Source of the DNA: UBA4421 sp002704225
Lineage (GTDB): Bacteria > Pseudomonadota > Gammaproteobacteria > Pseudomonadales > Azotimanducaceae
Reading direction: 5' to 3'
Length of the DNA stretch: 64,000 nucleotides
Assembly (NCBI GenBank): GCA_902556425.1
Contig: CACDWG010000006.1
Coordinates: 72,157-136,156 of the forward strand
The stretch's first letter is position 1. Each line of letters opens with the position of its first letter. The notes under the pieces are model-generated. The model searched no databases, was not told the DNA's origin, and saw nothing but the letters and a program-made list of their open reading frames with translations. Positions 1 to 9,063 of the stretch are shown piece after piece. The position numbers and the translations under genes are program-made.

Positions 1-2
1 AT

Positions 3-1004
3 GGCTGGCCTGAACTGGAAGATTTCCGCTGGTGCGAAGAGATCGCTCCGGAACCAGCCGTCAACCAGATGCTGACGCGCACCATCTATCTGTCCCTCGA
101 TCCCTATCAGTGGGGACGGCGGCGCGGTGGTACCGAATCACCCGGAGATGTCTGTCACGGCCGCACGGTATCTCAGGTTGTTTCCAGTCGTTTGCCGGGC
201 TACAGCGAAGGAGACTTTGTATTCAATACCAATGGCTGGCAGCAATATGGTTTGTCCGGTGACAACATCGATGTGTTCGGCTACATGTTTCCGCGCAAGC
301 TCGACCCGGATCAGGCACCGATCTCTACTGCCATTGGTGTGATGGGTATGTTGGGTCTTACGGCGTATTCTGGATTGATCGTCCAATGTGTTCCCCAGCC
401 CGGAGAGACCGTGGTGGTTTCTGCCGCCTCTGGCGGCGTCGGGCAGGTGGTTGCCCAACTGGGACGCCTCTACGGATGTCGGGTGGTGGCCATTGCGGGG
501 TCCGACGAGAAGTTGGCCTATCTGCAAACCCTGGGGGCGGATGCGGCGGTATCCCATCGCTCTGAGAATTTTGCCGATGAGCTTAGGCGGGCGTGTCCAG
601 ACGGCTGCGATATCTATTTTGAAAACGTCGGCGGACCGGTATTCGATGCCGTGCTGCCGCTGTTAAACCCACGCGCACGGATTTCGCTTTGCGGCCTGAT
701 TTCCCAGTACGGCAATGTTGATGGTGGTGATCCCCGTGCCCAGTGGCGGGCGCGAGGCGCTCAGACATTTGAGCGACAGCAGGTGCAGGTGCACGACTTG
801 TTCGTGGGTAATTTCGTGGCGGACTATCAAGACCGTTTTCTGCAGGAGATGGGAGGTTATGTTCGCAGCGGTGAGGTGGGCTATCTCGAAGACAAGCGCG
901 ACGGCCTGCAGTTGGCTCCTGACGTTTTTGCCCAAATGTTGCGGGGTGATAACTTTGGTAAGACCTTGATGGTGGTGTCGCAAGATCCGACATTGGCGGG
1001 TTAG
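3..1004 (+). CDS. MDR-family NADP-dependent oxidoreductase (CurA/PTGR-like), 5' partial
   Basis: Zinc-independent medium-chain reductase of the CurA / prostaglandin-reductase group, which reduces the double bond of alpha,beta-unsaturated ketones with NADPH. The frame is open to the window edge, so the true start lies upstream. Visible are the early substrate-side motif 'YLSLDPY', the Rossmann turn 'AASGGVGQVVAQLG' near residue 160 of the visible part, the cofactor segment 'VAIAGSDEKLAYL', and 'DIYFENVGG', which is characteristic of this subfamily. No cysteine cluster for structural zinc is seen. It is followed on the same strand by an MFS carrier and a CoA-transferase and may head that operon. 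The substrate is unknown. Confidence 0.88.
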   Translation, partial: GWPELEDFRWCEEIAPEPAVNQMLTRTIYLSLDPYQWGRRRGGTESPGDVCHGRTVSQVVSSRLPGYSEGDFVFNTNGWQQYGLSGDNIDVFGYMFPRKLDPDQAPISTAIGVMGMLGLTAYSGLIVQCVPQPGETVVVSAASGGVGQVVAQLGRLYGCRVVAIAGSDEKLAYLQTLGADAAVSHRSENFADELRRACPDGCDIYFENVGGPVFDAVLPLLNPRARISLCGLISQYGNVDGGDPRAQWRARGAQTFERQQVQVHDLFVGNFVADYQDRFLQEMGGYVRSGEVGYLEDKRDGLQLAPDVFAQMLRGDNFGKTLMVVSQDPTLAG

Positions 1005-1110
1005 GGCTCCCTGAGATGCTGTATTCAAGGGTGTAGGGGTAGGCGACAGCCGCGCCTTGCTGGGTTACCTTCGGGCGTTGGGATAAAAACGGGCAATGTC
1101 TGGAGGGAAC

Positions 1111-2400
1111 ATGTCTGAAGTGAATGCCACGAGAGACGGGTTCTGGCAAACCCGCTACTCAATCATCGCTATGTGTTTTGCGGCGACCTTTGTCTGCTAC
1201 ATCGACCGGGTCAATATTTCCGTGGCCATCATTCCTATGGCCGAAGATTACGGTTGGAATTTGGAAACCCAAGGCTACATTTTGTCCTCGTTCTACATCG
1301 GCTACTTGCTGATGCAGATCGGTGGAGGCCGGCTCGCGGATACGTTCGGCGGCAAGGTCGTTCTGGGAGTTGGGGTGCTGATTTGGTCGTTGTTTACGCT
1401 GATTACTCCTTGGGCGGCCATGGGCGGCTTAATGATGTTGTATCTCGCCAGAATTGGCATGGGTCTCGGCGAGGCGGTGACCTTTCCTTCGGTATATAGC
1501 TTGGTGACGCGATGGTTTCCGGCGGGCGAAACCGCCAAGGCCATAGCCTTCAACGCCAGCGCGATTCCTATCGGTACCGTATTTGCGCTGATCGTCACCC
1601 CGCTGATCGTGACCTACTTGGGTTGGGAGTGGGCGTTCTACCTGTTTGGGTTGGTTGGTGTGTTCTGGTTCGCTGCGTGGCAGTACATTGTCAGCACACG
1701 CCCCCAAGATCATCCGCGCATTTCTGCAGCGGAACTGGATTACATCAAGAGTAACGCCCGTTTCAGCGAAGCCGCAGAAGATCAGGAAACGCCGCCTATT
1801 TGGGTGTTTCTGAAAAGCAAAGCGGTGTGGGCAATTTTAGTCGCGCATTTTTGCAACAACTGGACTCTCTATGTGATCCTGTCTTGGCTGCCCAAGTATG
1901 TGAACGAGGGTCTTGGCGTGCCGTTCACTGATATCGGCTACGTGGCCATGCTGCCTCATATCACCTCCTTTCTGTGTTTGAACGTTGCCGGTAACATTGC
2001 AGACCGTATGATCGTCAGCGGGATGAGCGTTACCCGGGTAAGAAAAATTATGCAGACCATTGCCTTCGGTGGTTTGGCCGCCTGTTTGTTGCTGGTCACC
2101 ACGGTGGATACGGTATGGGCTGCCATTGGCATTCTTTGCTTGGGTAAACTGTTTGGTGCCGCGGGCATTGGCGGGTTCAACGTGAATCATATGGATGTAG
2201 CCCCCAGACACGCAGGCACGTTGATGGGCATCACAAATACTGCGGGTACCATTCCGGGGATTGTTGGAGTCGCCGTCACGGGTTTGATTCTGGAATACAC
2301 CGGGTCGTGGGATCTGGTCTTTCAAGTCACCGCCGGTGTGACCCTGTTTGGTATGATCTTCTACCTGCTGTTTGCCAGCGGTGAAAAAGAATTTGATTAA
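1111..2400 (+). CDS. MFS transporter, anion:cation symporter (ACS) type
   Basis: Twelve-helix major facilitator of 429 residues. The N-terminal segment 'YIDRVNISVAIIPMAEDYGW' and the cytoplasmic loop motif around 'GGRLADTFGGK' are typical of the ACS family, which imports organic anions such as hexuronates, phthalates or tartrate with H+ or Na+. An in-frame ATG lies 15 bases upstream, but GGAGG at 1102-1106 is correctly spaced only for the ATG at 1111. The gene lies 39 bases before a class III CoA-transferase, suggesting uptake of an acid that is then activated as a CoA thioester. This pairing is inferred from position; the substrate cannot be read from the sequence. Confidence 0.88.
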   Translation: MSEVNATRDGFWQTRYSIIAMCFAATFVCYIDRVNISVAIIPMAEDYGWNLETQGYILSSFYIGYLLMQIGGGRLADTFGGKVVLGVGVLIWSLFTLITPWAAMGGLMMLYLARIGMGLGEAVTFPSVYSLVTRWFPAGETAKAIAFNASAIPIGTVFALIVTPLIVTYLGWEWAFYLFGLVGVFWFAAWQYIVSTRPQDHPRISAAELDYIKSNARFSEAAEDQETPPIWVFLKSKAVWAILVAHFCNNWTLYVILSWLPKYVNEGLGVPFTDIGYVAMLPHITSFLCLNVAGNIADRMIVSGMSVTRVRKIMQTIAFGGLAACLLLVTTVDTVWAAIGILCLGKLFGAAGIGGFNVNHMDVAPRHAGTLMGITNTAGTIPGIVGVAVTGLILEYTGSWDLVFQVTAGVTLFGMIFYLLFASGEKEFD

Positions 2401-2439
2401 ACCCGACTGAATAGCGTCGATGAGGAGTATGTCTCGACC

Positions 2440-3639
2440 GTGTTGAAGTTGCTTGAAGGCATCAAAGTGGTGGATTTCACCACGGTGGTGCTGGGACCGT
2501 ATGCCACCCAGTTTCTCGGTGACTTTGGGGCGCAAGTTACGAAAGTCGAGCCTCTTGAGGGTGATGGCTTTCGTGCGGTGCGCCCGGGCCCCAGTGCAGA
2601 CATAGGTGCAGGCTTTGCGAACTTCAATCGCAACAAACGCAGTATGGCCTTGGATCTGAAGCAGCCGGCTGGCCAAGATGTGCTGGCTCGATTGGTCAAG
2701 GACGCAGATGTGGTAGTACACAACATGCGCGGTATGTCGGCACGTGCGCTGGGTATTTCCTATGAGCAGATCAAGCTGATCAAGCCAGATATCGTGCATT
2801 GTTGGTCGCCGGGGTTTGCCAGTCATGGGCCAGATGCAAACAGCCCGGCGTACGACGACATTATTCAGGCGCGCTCGGGTATTGCTGCGCTCAACGCCGA
2901 TGCGGACGACGCACCGCAGTTCTTGCGTAGTATTGTGTGCGACAAGGTTGTGGGGCTGCATCTGGCGCTGGCGATCGCCGCTGCCTTAGTGCATCGGCTC
3001 CGCACAGGCGAGGGGCAAAGCATCGAGGTGCCCATGCTGGAAACCATGACCAGCTTTATGATGGCGGAGCACCTTGCCGGTCACACGATGGTGCCAGCCC
3101 AAGGGGAGATCGGTTACCAGCGATTGATGTCACCAAACCGTCGTCCGTTTAAAACCGCTGACGGCTATATGGCGATCATGCCGTATAACACGAAGCAGTG
3201 GGTTCGATTCTTGACTCTGGTTGAAGAAGATCAACTGGCAGCTTCGGACTGGATTCTCGACGGTGCCGCGCGCTCGCATCGTATTGATGAGCTCTACGAA
3301 CTCATTGCTCGAGTTGCGCCAAGTAGAACCAATGACCAATGGCTAGACGCGCTGAAAAGTTATGATGTGCCTTGCGCGGTGGTGAATTCCTTACAAGAGA
3401 TATTTGCTGATGACCAGCTGGCCGCCTCAGGGATCTTGCAAACCATGGACGATGCGGAGTTGGGCAGCCTGCGCTATTTGCAGCCGGGTTTCTTCTCCGA
3501 CGCGGCGCAACCGGTTGCGCCGCGTAGAGCGCCTCATTTGGGCGAGCACGGTCGTGAAATTCTTGCCGAACTTGGTGTGGCAGAGGCGGATATTCAGCGG
3601 CTCATCGCAGACCGCGTGGTCGGTGACAGCGCTGAATAA
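2440..3639 (+). CDS. CaiB/BaiF (class III) CoA-transferase
   Basis: Family III CoA-transferase of 399 residues, near the usual 380-410. It moves CoA between carboxylic acids through a ping-pong mechanism on a conserved Asp. The N-terminus 'LEGIKVVDFTTVVLGPYATQFLGDFGAQV' region (start 'LEGIKVVDFTTVVLGPYAT') is the classical opening of this family, followed by 'NRNKRSMALDLKQP' and the conserved 'YDDIIQARSG' segment near residue 143. Start is GTG at 2440, with GAGGAG at 2422-2427 somewhat far upstream (12 bases). It ends 6 bases before the converging glyoxalase-fold gene. Probably co-transcribed with the upstream carrier. Acyl donor and acceptor are unknown. Confidence 0.9.
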   Translation: MLKLLEGIKVVDFTTVVLGPYATQFLGDFGAQVTKVEPLEGDGFRAVRPGPSADIGAGFANFNRNKRSMALDLKQPAGQDVLARLVKDADVVVHNMRGMSARALGISYEQIKLIKPDIVHCWSPGFASHGPDANSPAYDDIIQARSGIAALNADADDAPQFLRSIVCDKVVGLHLALAIAAALVHRLRTGEGQSIEVPMLETMTSFMMAEHLAGHTMVPAQGEIGYQRLMSPNRRPFKTADGYMAIMPYNTKQWVRFLTLVEEDQLAASDWILDGAARSHRIDELYELIARVAPSRTNDQWLDALKSYDVPCAVVNSLQEIFADDQLAASGILQTMDDAELGSLRYLQPGFFSDAAQPVAPRRAPHLGEHGREILAELGVAEADIQRLIADRVVGDSAE

Positions 3640-3645
3640 GACCCG

Positions 3646-4425
3646 TTAGCCGTCAATTAAATGCCAGCGCGTGCCACAGATCATGACCTGATCATCGCTG
3701 ATGTAGCCATCGCGCGCCTTGGCTTCCCGCAGAATGTGTTCACGATCCGCTACGGTAATATCCAATCCTCCCAAGCCTGGGCCCCGCCCGTCGGTTATCG
3801 GGACGAAGCGCAGAGTGGCATTGTTGAACGAAAGACACGGCTGCCCGGCGGCATTGGTCTCTACCGCGAGGTCCGTACACTGTCCCCAGAGTGCTGCCAG
3901 CGCTTCAGGATCATCACCCTGTAGCTCCACACCGACGAAGTCCGTGGTGACATCCTGTTTGACTTGGTCTTCCCAGCCGAATCCGCCCACGGGATTCCAG
4001 CGGCCGTTGAAGTCCTCGTCTTTGTCGTATTCCAGCTCCAAAAAAGCTGCCTTCAAATCTCCGGGATGCAGTTGGGTCAGTGTCCATTGTTCGCTGCTGT
4101 GTTCGTGGGCAACCCGCACACCGGCATCGATGGCCCGCTGACGCAGGCGCTGGTGTTCGGCATAGGTGTCAATTTGGGTGATGACCATGTAGCCGCCATC
4201 CCCGTTCCGACGTTGCAGGTAGCGCCCGCCGGCGGTGTTGTCTTGAATTGGCGCAACGACCTCGAGAAAGTTCCGGCCTACAGGCATGAGGTTGTTCTCT
4301 AGACCAAAGGTTTTTACGCCCGGGTCAACATAGCAGCTGTTGATGCCCAAGACGCATCGCAGATCATCAACAACCTGTTGAATGTCCTGAGCCACCAAAC
4401 AAATTTGTCGAAGTTGAATCGTCAT
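3646..4425 (-). CDS. VOC/glyoxalase-like domain protein
   Basis: 259-residue protein resembling the two-module glyoxalase-like (vicinal oxygen chelate) fold. The N-terminus 'TIQLRQICLVAQDIQQVVDDL' begins the first beta-alpha-beta module, and a second module begins near 'TTDFVGVELQGDDPEALAALW' (around residue 170). The longer open frame starts 93 bases upstream, but AGGGAGGG sits just before the ATG at 4425, which is also where the fold begins. It lies 25 bases after the stop of the dienoyl-CoA isomerase-like crotonase and is probably in its operon. Whether it binds metal or is catalytic is not clear; isomerase, dioxygenase and binding-protein roles are all possible in this fold. Confidence 0.78.
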   Translation of the reverse strand: MTIQLRQICLVAQDIQQVVDDLRCVLGINSCYVDPGVKTFGLENNLMPVGRNFLEVVAPIQDNTAGGRYLQRRNGDGGYMVITQIDTYAEHQRLRQRAIDAGVRVAHEHSSEQWTLTQLHPGDLKAAFLELEYDKDEDFNGRWNPVGGFGWEDQVKQDVTTDFVGVELQGDDPEALAALWGQCTDLAVETNAAGQPCLSFNNATLRFVPITDGRGPGLGGLDITVADREHILREAKARDGYISDDQVMICGTRWHLIDG

Positions 4426-4450
4426 CGTTTTTCCCTCCCTTGAATCCCGT

Positions 4451-5314
4451 TTAATGCGAACCGAAACTTTTTTGGCGGCTCGGCAGCGGGACAAAGTCGC
4501 CGGAACGTTTTTCCGCATTGGCGACCATGGCCTCCTGCATCTCTTGGCTTTGTAAAAACGAGGCGTTCCAGATAGCGATATAGTCCAACGTATCAGCCGT
4601 TGTGTGATCCTTGGAGTAGTTGATCATGTGTTTGCAGCCATAGACGGCCAGCGGTGCCTTGGAGGCTATTTCTGCAGCGATATCCATGACTTCGTCGAGC
4701 ATTTCTTCGTGGCTGGCAAAAACACGGTTAACCAAGCCTGTGCTGTAGGCTTCATCAGCGGCCATGCGTCTTCCGGTATAGGCTAATTCGCGCACCAGTC
4801 CCTCTGGCATTTGCTGCACCAGTCGGGGGAACGTACCGACGTCTGCGGTCATTCCGATGTTGATCTCGAAGATCGTGAAAAAGGCGTCTTGGGTGCAGTA
4901 GCGCATGTCACAGGCGGTCACCATATCCAATCCGCCACCCACACAGCCGCCTTGAATGGCGGCCAATACTGGCAATCTGCAGGCTTCTAACGCGTTAAAG
5001 GCGGCTTGGGTTTTGCGCGCGGTATCGTAAAAAGCTGCCCCATGACGAATGCGCTCGCGCTTGGCTTCATCGGCATTTGGATGGCTTTTGGGTGTAAAGG
5101 CGTTTAAGTCCATGCCTGCGGTAAAGACCGGGCCACTGGAAGAAATGACGATGACCCGAGCCTTGGCTCCGTCGTCTATGTCCTGCACAACGTTGGGCAG
5201 ATCCTCCCAAAACGACGGAATCATACTGTTGCGCTTGTCGGGTCGGTTTAGGCAGATGTGTGCGATATCGTTTTCAATAGTGAGGTCGAAGGTTTCAAAA
5301 TGCTGCTGCGTCAT
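4451..5314 (-). CDS. Crotonase, delta(3,5)-delta(2,4)-dienoyl-CoA isomerase-like
   Basis: 287-residue enoyl-CoA hydratase/isomerase. The central region 'GGGLDMVTACDMRYCTQ' followed by 'FEINIGMTADVGTFPRL' closely matches eukaryotic dienoyl-CoA isomerase ECH1. The three acidic positions of that enzyme are present: Asp in 'GLDM', Glu in 'FEIN' and Asp in 'TADVGT'. Known family members shift double bonds in 3,5-dienoyl-CoA during breakdown of unsaturated fatty acids with odd-position double bonds. The open frame extends 213 bases upstream, but homology starts at 'MTQQHFETFDLTIEN'. AAGGATCC precedes the ATG at 5314. It is the first gene of a pair with the VOC protein. Confidence 0.87.
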   Translation of the reverse strand: MTQQHFETFDLTIENDIAHICLNRPDKRNSMIPSFWEDLPNVVQDIDDGAKARVIVISSSGPVFTAGMDLNAFTPKSHPNADEAKRERIRHGAAFYDTARKTQAAFNALEACRLPVLAAIQGGCVGGGLDMVTACDMRYCTQDAFFTIFEINIGMTADVGTFPRLVQQMPEGLVRELAYTGRRMAADEAYSTGLVNRVFASHEEMLDEVMDIAAEIASKAPLAVYGCKHMINYSKDHTTADTLDYIAIWNASFLQSQEMQEAMVANAEKRSGDFVPLPSRQKSFGSH

Positions 5315-5376
5315 GTCTTGGATCCTTTTGCCGATTGCATTAAACCACTGAGTATAAGCACAGATCGGGTCTCTGG

Positions 5377-5760
5377 TTAGCCAAAGAACAGTTGATGCAG
5401 ATAGCGCCCCGGAGCGAGAGTGAAGAGACCGGCAACCAAAATGCCGCCCACGTAAACGCCGATCATATGACCCTTGTGTGCCGCCACCTTGTGCTTTCTC
5501 GCGGCGATGTAGGCACTGGGTACGCAATACAGCACGACTAAGGAGAGCAGGTGAATCGCGCCAAAGTGACCCAGAACTTGCGGGCCGACCGTCGCAGGAA
5601 TGAAGAGTGAAAACAGTGCTGTGGCCAACATCAGTGCCATGTAAGCCTTGCCCAGCAGACGATGGTAAGAGGTGCCCTTGGTCCGCAACAGAAGGTATGC
5701 GCCAATAACAGCGGCCGGTGCGACGGTGGCCAAGTGAAGGGACATAACAGGCGTCAGCAT
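5377..5760 (-). CDS. DUF2306-type small membrane protein
   Basis: Small integral membrane protein of about 127 residues with roughly four hydrophobic helices. The pattern 'HRLLGKAYMALMLATAL' and the later 'HKGHMIGVYVGGILVAGLFTLAPGR' resemble DUF2306 membrane proteins. These carry conserved His residues at helix ends and have no established function. The start is uncertain: ATG at 5760 is chosen, with another ATG at 5745 and a longer frame to 5814; none has a strong ribosome-binding site. It lies 62 bases upstream of the crotonase on the same strand and may share its transcript, with no functional link apparent. Confidence 0.7.
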   Translation of the reverse strand: MLTPVMSLHLATVAPAAVIGAYLLLRTKGTSYHRLLGKAYMALMLATALFSLFIPATVGPQVLGHFGAIHLLSLVVLYCVPSAYIAARKHKVAAHKGHMIGVYVGGILVAGLFTLAPGRYLHQLFFG

Positions 5761-5898
5761 GACAATTACTCGGATGGTTTGCGCTGAGTGTAGTGGGATT
5801 GCTTTGAGAGGCAAGGGTGTTCGAACGGTGCTGAGGCCCTGTCTATTGGCCTAGACCTTGATAAGCTCGACCCAGAAACGAATCAGGAGGAGAGACCC

Positions 5899-6741
5899 AT
5901 GACAGAACAAATAGATACAGGCACCGATGAATTGTTGGCAACTTTGCAGGCCGGAGTGTTGACGCTGACGATGAATCGGCCCGAAGCGCGCAACTCATTA
6001 ACGGGCAAAATGACCACTGCATTGGCAGCACAATTGGAAAATGCGGAACTGAACGCCGATGTGCGTTGTGTGGTGCTTACCGGAGCAGGCAAAGGGTTTT
6101 GCGCCGGTGGCGACGTCAAGGGTATGGCGGCGCGCAGTGATGATGTAGAAACCACCGGCGGTGCAGCTAAGGACACCATCGATGAAGCCGTGCACCGTCA
6201 ACGCCTTGCCCAGCGGGCTACCGCCGGCAGGCTGTACAACATGCCGAAGCCAACGATTGCCGTGCTGCCCGGCGCGGCCGCGGGTGCTGGTCTGTCACTG
6301 GCCCTGGCCTGCGATATGCGCATCATGGCGAGTACGGCCATCATGACCACGGCATTCGCCAAGGTCGGTTTTTCTGGTGACTACGGCGGTACGTTCTTTA
6401 TGTCCCAACTGGTGGGCACGGCCAAGGCCAGACAACTCTACTTTTTGTCCGAACGGGTGAGCGCTCACGAGGCATTGGATCTTGGGCTGACGAACTGGGT
6501 GTGCGAGCCCGACGAGTTGGCGGCCAAGGCTGAAGAAGTTGCTGGCCAGCTCGCCACGGGACCTACCGTGGCCTATCGCTATATGAAAGAGAATTTTGCC
6601 CGGGCGCTGTCGTCGGGTGACCTGAACGACTGTCTTGATTTAGAGGCGACTCACCATCGGCAGTGTGGCCGCACCGAAGATCACCGGAACGCAACCAAGG
6701 CATTTGTTGAGAAGCGCAATCCGGTCTTTAACGGTCGGTAG
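5899..6741 (+). CDS. Enoyl-CoA hydratase/isomerase family protein (PaaG-like active site)
   Basis: 280-residue crotonase with the oxyanion-hole segment 'GAGKGFCAGGDVKGMA' near residue 75 and the core 'AAAGAGLSLALACDMRIMA'. The two glutamates of classical hydratases are not present. Instead it has 'AKVGFSGDYGGTFF', with an Asp at the position used by PaaG-type isomerases. An isomerase or other non-hydratase role is therefore more likely than simple hydration; this is inference from alignment by eye. AGGAGGAG precedes the ATG. Its 3' end overlaps the converging modA gene by 14 bases. Confidence 0.87.
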   Translation: MTEQIDTGTDELLATLQAGVLTLTMNRPEARNSLTGKMTTALAAQLENAELNADVRCVVLTGAGKGFCAGGDVKGMAARSDDVETTGGAAKDTIDEAVHRQRLAQRATAGRLYNMPKPTIAVLPGAAAGAGLSLALACDMRIMASTAIMTTAFAKVGFSGDYGGTFFMSQLVGTAKARQLYFLSERVSAHEALDLGLTNWVCEPDELAAKAEEVAGQLATGPTVAYRYMKENFARALSSGDLNDCLDLEATHHRQCGRTEDHRNATKAFVEKRNPVFNGR

Positions 6742-7480
6742 CGCCCGGCCCAAGGACAGGTTTTTGTCTCTGAGCGTGATGGCTCATAAAGAAGTTGAGA
6801 AAGTCCGCTGCGCGAGCCGCCTGGGAGCCGGTGTTGAGCAATACGACGTCTTGCTTGATCGGGTCGTGGGCGTCCGCGGGTATGGTGGTAAAGGTGCCCT
6901 CGGGCACCTGTTGCTCTAAGACTTGCGATAACGCGACGAAGCCCGCATCGGCGTTGCCGGTCACGATCATGGCGTAGGTTTGGCCAACATTTTCTGCCGT
7001 TGCGATCACGGTTTTCGATTCAGGCTTCCAGTTCAAATACATCAGAGTTTGCTGGGCTGCCAGTCCATAGGGGGCCAGAGCGGGATTTGCCATGGCGAGT
7101 CGTTCCGTTTCATCCAGTTGTTTTGTCAATACGGTCGACGCGGCTTGCTTGGGGTGCCATAACACCAAACGGCCGACGGTATAGGTTTGGCTCGGTCCTG
7201 CTGTAAAGCCCTCGTCGTAAAGTTGCGCGGGACGTGGTTGGTCTGCGGCAAAAAACAAATCGAAGGGCGCTCCCTGCTTGATCTGGGCAAACAATTTTCC
7301 TGTAGAACCCACGCTGATGGAGATCTCACCCGAATCGGAATCTTGGATTCGATAGGCGGATACGGCAATTTTCAGTTGCGACGCGAAGTTGCTCGCCACC
7401 GCGATGCGTAAGGGCTCGTCAGCGGTTGCGTATGGTATGGCGGCCACAAAGGCCGCTAACAAGAAAAGTTGGATTTTCAT
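6728..7480 (-). CDS. modA: Molybdate-type ABC transporter periplasmic binding protein
   Basis: About 250 residues with a Sec signal peptide 'MKIQLFLLAAFVAAIPYATA' and a mature start 'DEPLRIAVASNF', the usual opening of ModA. 'SVGSTGKLFAQIKQGAPFDLFFAAD' is the hallmark oxyanion-binding segment. ModA captures molybdate or tungstate in the periplasm and hands it to ModBC. No modB, modC or modE is in this window, so it is an orphan here. The frame is open to 7555, but the signal peptide fixes the start at 7480. It converges on and overlaps the crotonase gene. A different oxyanion cannot be excluded. Confidence 0.88.
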   Translation of the reverse strand: MKIQLFLLAAFVAAIPYATADEPLRIAVASNFASQLKIAVSAYRIQDSDSGEISISVGSTGKLFAQIKQGAPFDLFFAADQPRPAQLYDEGFTAGPSQTYTVGRLVLWHPKQAASTVLTKQLDETERLAMANPALAPYGLAAQQTLMYLNWKPESKTVIATAENVGQTYAMIVTGNADAGFVALSQVLEQQVPEGTFTTIPADAHDPIKQDVVLLNTGSQAARAADFLNFFMSHHAQRQKPVLGPGATDR

Positions 7481-7664
7481 GGGTCGCTTATGCGGCCTCG
7501 TTATCTTGCTGCAATGCGCTATGATGGCCCAAGAGTGAGTCGGAGGGGAATCCAATCGCTCGTTTGTATTAGCGCTGTTCCTGCCTTAAAACAAGATCGG
7601 GGTGAGCGCTCCTTTTTTGCGGTCAGTAGCACCGCATCGCCAATGATCTAAGGACACCAGCAAC

Positions 7665-9011
7665 ATGACAGATCAACACAACAACCAGACTGGGGCTGCT
7701 AAGTCCGAGCCGGATGCCCGCTCCATGCGCACCGTGGCCATGACGGCCTTGGGTGGTACCAGTATCGAATGGTATGACTTCTTTATCTACGGAACCGCAG
7801 CGGCCTTGGTTTTTCCCACCCTGTTTTTTTCCGACGACATGCCGCGCTACGTCAGCCTGCTTGCATCCTTCAGTACCTTTGCCGTTGGTTTTTTGGCGCG
7901 CCCTGTTGGGGGCGTAGTGTTTGGCCACTTTGGTGACCGAGTAGGGCGAAAGGCTGCCTTGGTAACCGCCCTAATGATGATGGGCGTGGCGACCACGCTG
8001 ATCGGATTGTTGCCCAGCTACGAGCAGATTGGTCCGCTGGCGCCCGTTCTGCTGATCTTTCTGCGCTTTGTTCAGGGTTTGGCCGTTGGCGGTCAATGGG
8101 GCGGCGCGATGTTGCTAGTCACGGAAAATGCGCCATCGAACCAGCGCGGGTTCTATGGTGCTTTCGCGCAGTGCGGCGCGCCGGCAGGTCTCGTGCTGGC
8201 CAACCTCGCGTTCCTTGCGGTGAGCGGTAGTCTGTCTGACGAAGCGTTCATGGATTGGGGCTGGCGGGTTCCCTTCATCTCCAGTGTGTTGCTGATCGGT
8301 CTGAGTCTTTACGTGCAGCTGAAGTTGGAAGACACCGAAGCGTTCAAAGAGTTGGCAGAAGCTTCTCAGCCCACGGAGGCCAAGCCACGCTCACCAGTGC
8401 TCAAAGCGTTGACCACCTACCCTAGGGAAATTGCCCTGGCGGCGGGTTCGTTCTTGGGTGTGCAAGTGACCTTTTATATTTGTGTCGCCTTCATTATTTC
8501 TTACGGTACGGACCCTGAGGGTCTGAACATTGCGCGATCGGATATGCTGACGGCCGTGCTCGTCAGCACGATGTTCGCGATTCCGGCGAACTTCTTTTTT
8601 GGCGCATGGTCGGACCGTCATGGACGCCGGGGCGTCTACAAGTTGGGTGCGATCCTGACCGGCATCTGGGCCTTCGTGATGTTCGCCATGATCGACACCG
8701 GCAATTGGTACCTGATTACCGCGGGTCTCTCCATCAGTCATATCTTCATTTCCATGATGTATGGCCCTCAGGCGGCGCTATTGTCCGAGTTGTTCAGCAC
8801 GGAGGTTCGCTATTCTGGCGCCTCACTGGGTTATCAGTTGGGTGCTATTTTAGGCGGTGGTTTTGCACCCATTATCGCGACAACTTTGTTGCTGATCTTT
8901 GGCAGCTCTATGTGGGTTGCGGCTTACATTGGTCTAGCCAACGTGCTGACATGGTTTGCGATTCACGCGTTGAAGGAAACAGACAACCGGGACTTAGACA
9001 AGGTCGTCTAG
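7665..9011 (+). CDS. MFS transporter, metabolite:H+ symporter (MHS) type
   Basis: 448-residue, twelve-helix carrier. 'GGTSIEWYDFFIYGTAAALVFP' near residue 30 and 'GFLARPVGGVVFGHFGDRVGRK' near residue 75 are signatures of the MHS family, which includes ProP, ShiA, KgtP and citrate carriers. These import polar organic acids or osmolytes with protons. AAGGA lies 11 bases before the ATG. It ends 53 bases before the converging MaoC gene, with a hairpin at 9021-9048 between them. The substrate is not predictable. Confidence 0.9.
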   Translation: MTDQHNNQTGAAKSEPDARSMRTVAMTALGGTSIEWYDFFIYGTAAALVFPTLFFSDDMPRYVSLLASFSTFAVGFLARPVGGVVFGHFGDRVGRKAALVTALMMMGVATTLIGLLPSYEQIGPLAPVLLIFLRFVQGLAVGGQWGGAMLLVTENAPSNQRGFYGAFAQCGAPAGLVLANLAFLAVSGSLSDEAFMDWGWRVPFISSVLLIGLSLYVQLKLEDTEAFKELAEASQPTEAKPRSPVLKALTTYPREIALAAGSFLGVQVTFYICVAFIISYGTDPEGLNIARSDMLTAVLVSTMFAIPANFFFGAWSDRHGRRGVYKLGAILTGIWAFVMFAMIDTGNWYLITAGLSISHIFISMMYGPQAALLSELFSTEVRYSGASLGYQLGAILGGGFAPIIATTLLLIFGSSMWVAAYIGLANVLTWFAIHALKETDNRDLDKVV

Positions 9012-9020
9012 CGTCGCCGC

Positions 9021-9050
9021 GCCAGACTCGATCCTTTGTCGGTCTGGCTT
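9021..9050. terminator. Candidate bidirectional terminator hairpin
   Basis: Inverted repeat GCCAGAC (9021-9027) and GTCTGGC (9042-9048) with a partly self-complementary loop, lying between two convergent stop codons. The T-tract is short on both sides, so termination strength is doubtful. Confidence 0.4.
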
Positions 9051-9063
9051 CTAAACAGCAAGG

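Noticed and set aside
583..1149. 188-codon open frame on - opposite the MDR reductase
   Set aside because: Shadow of a well-supported gene; Pro/Arg/His-rich with no fold pattern.
1837..2961. 374-codon open frame on - opposite the MFS and CoA-transferase genes
   Set aside because: Low-complexity, His/Gln/Thr-rich product typical of antisense shadows; both opposing genes are clear.
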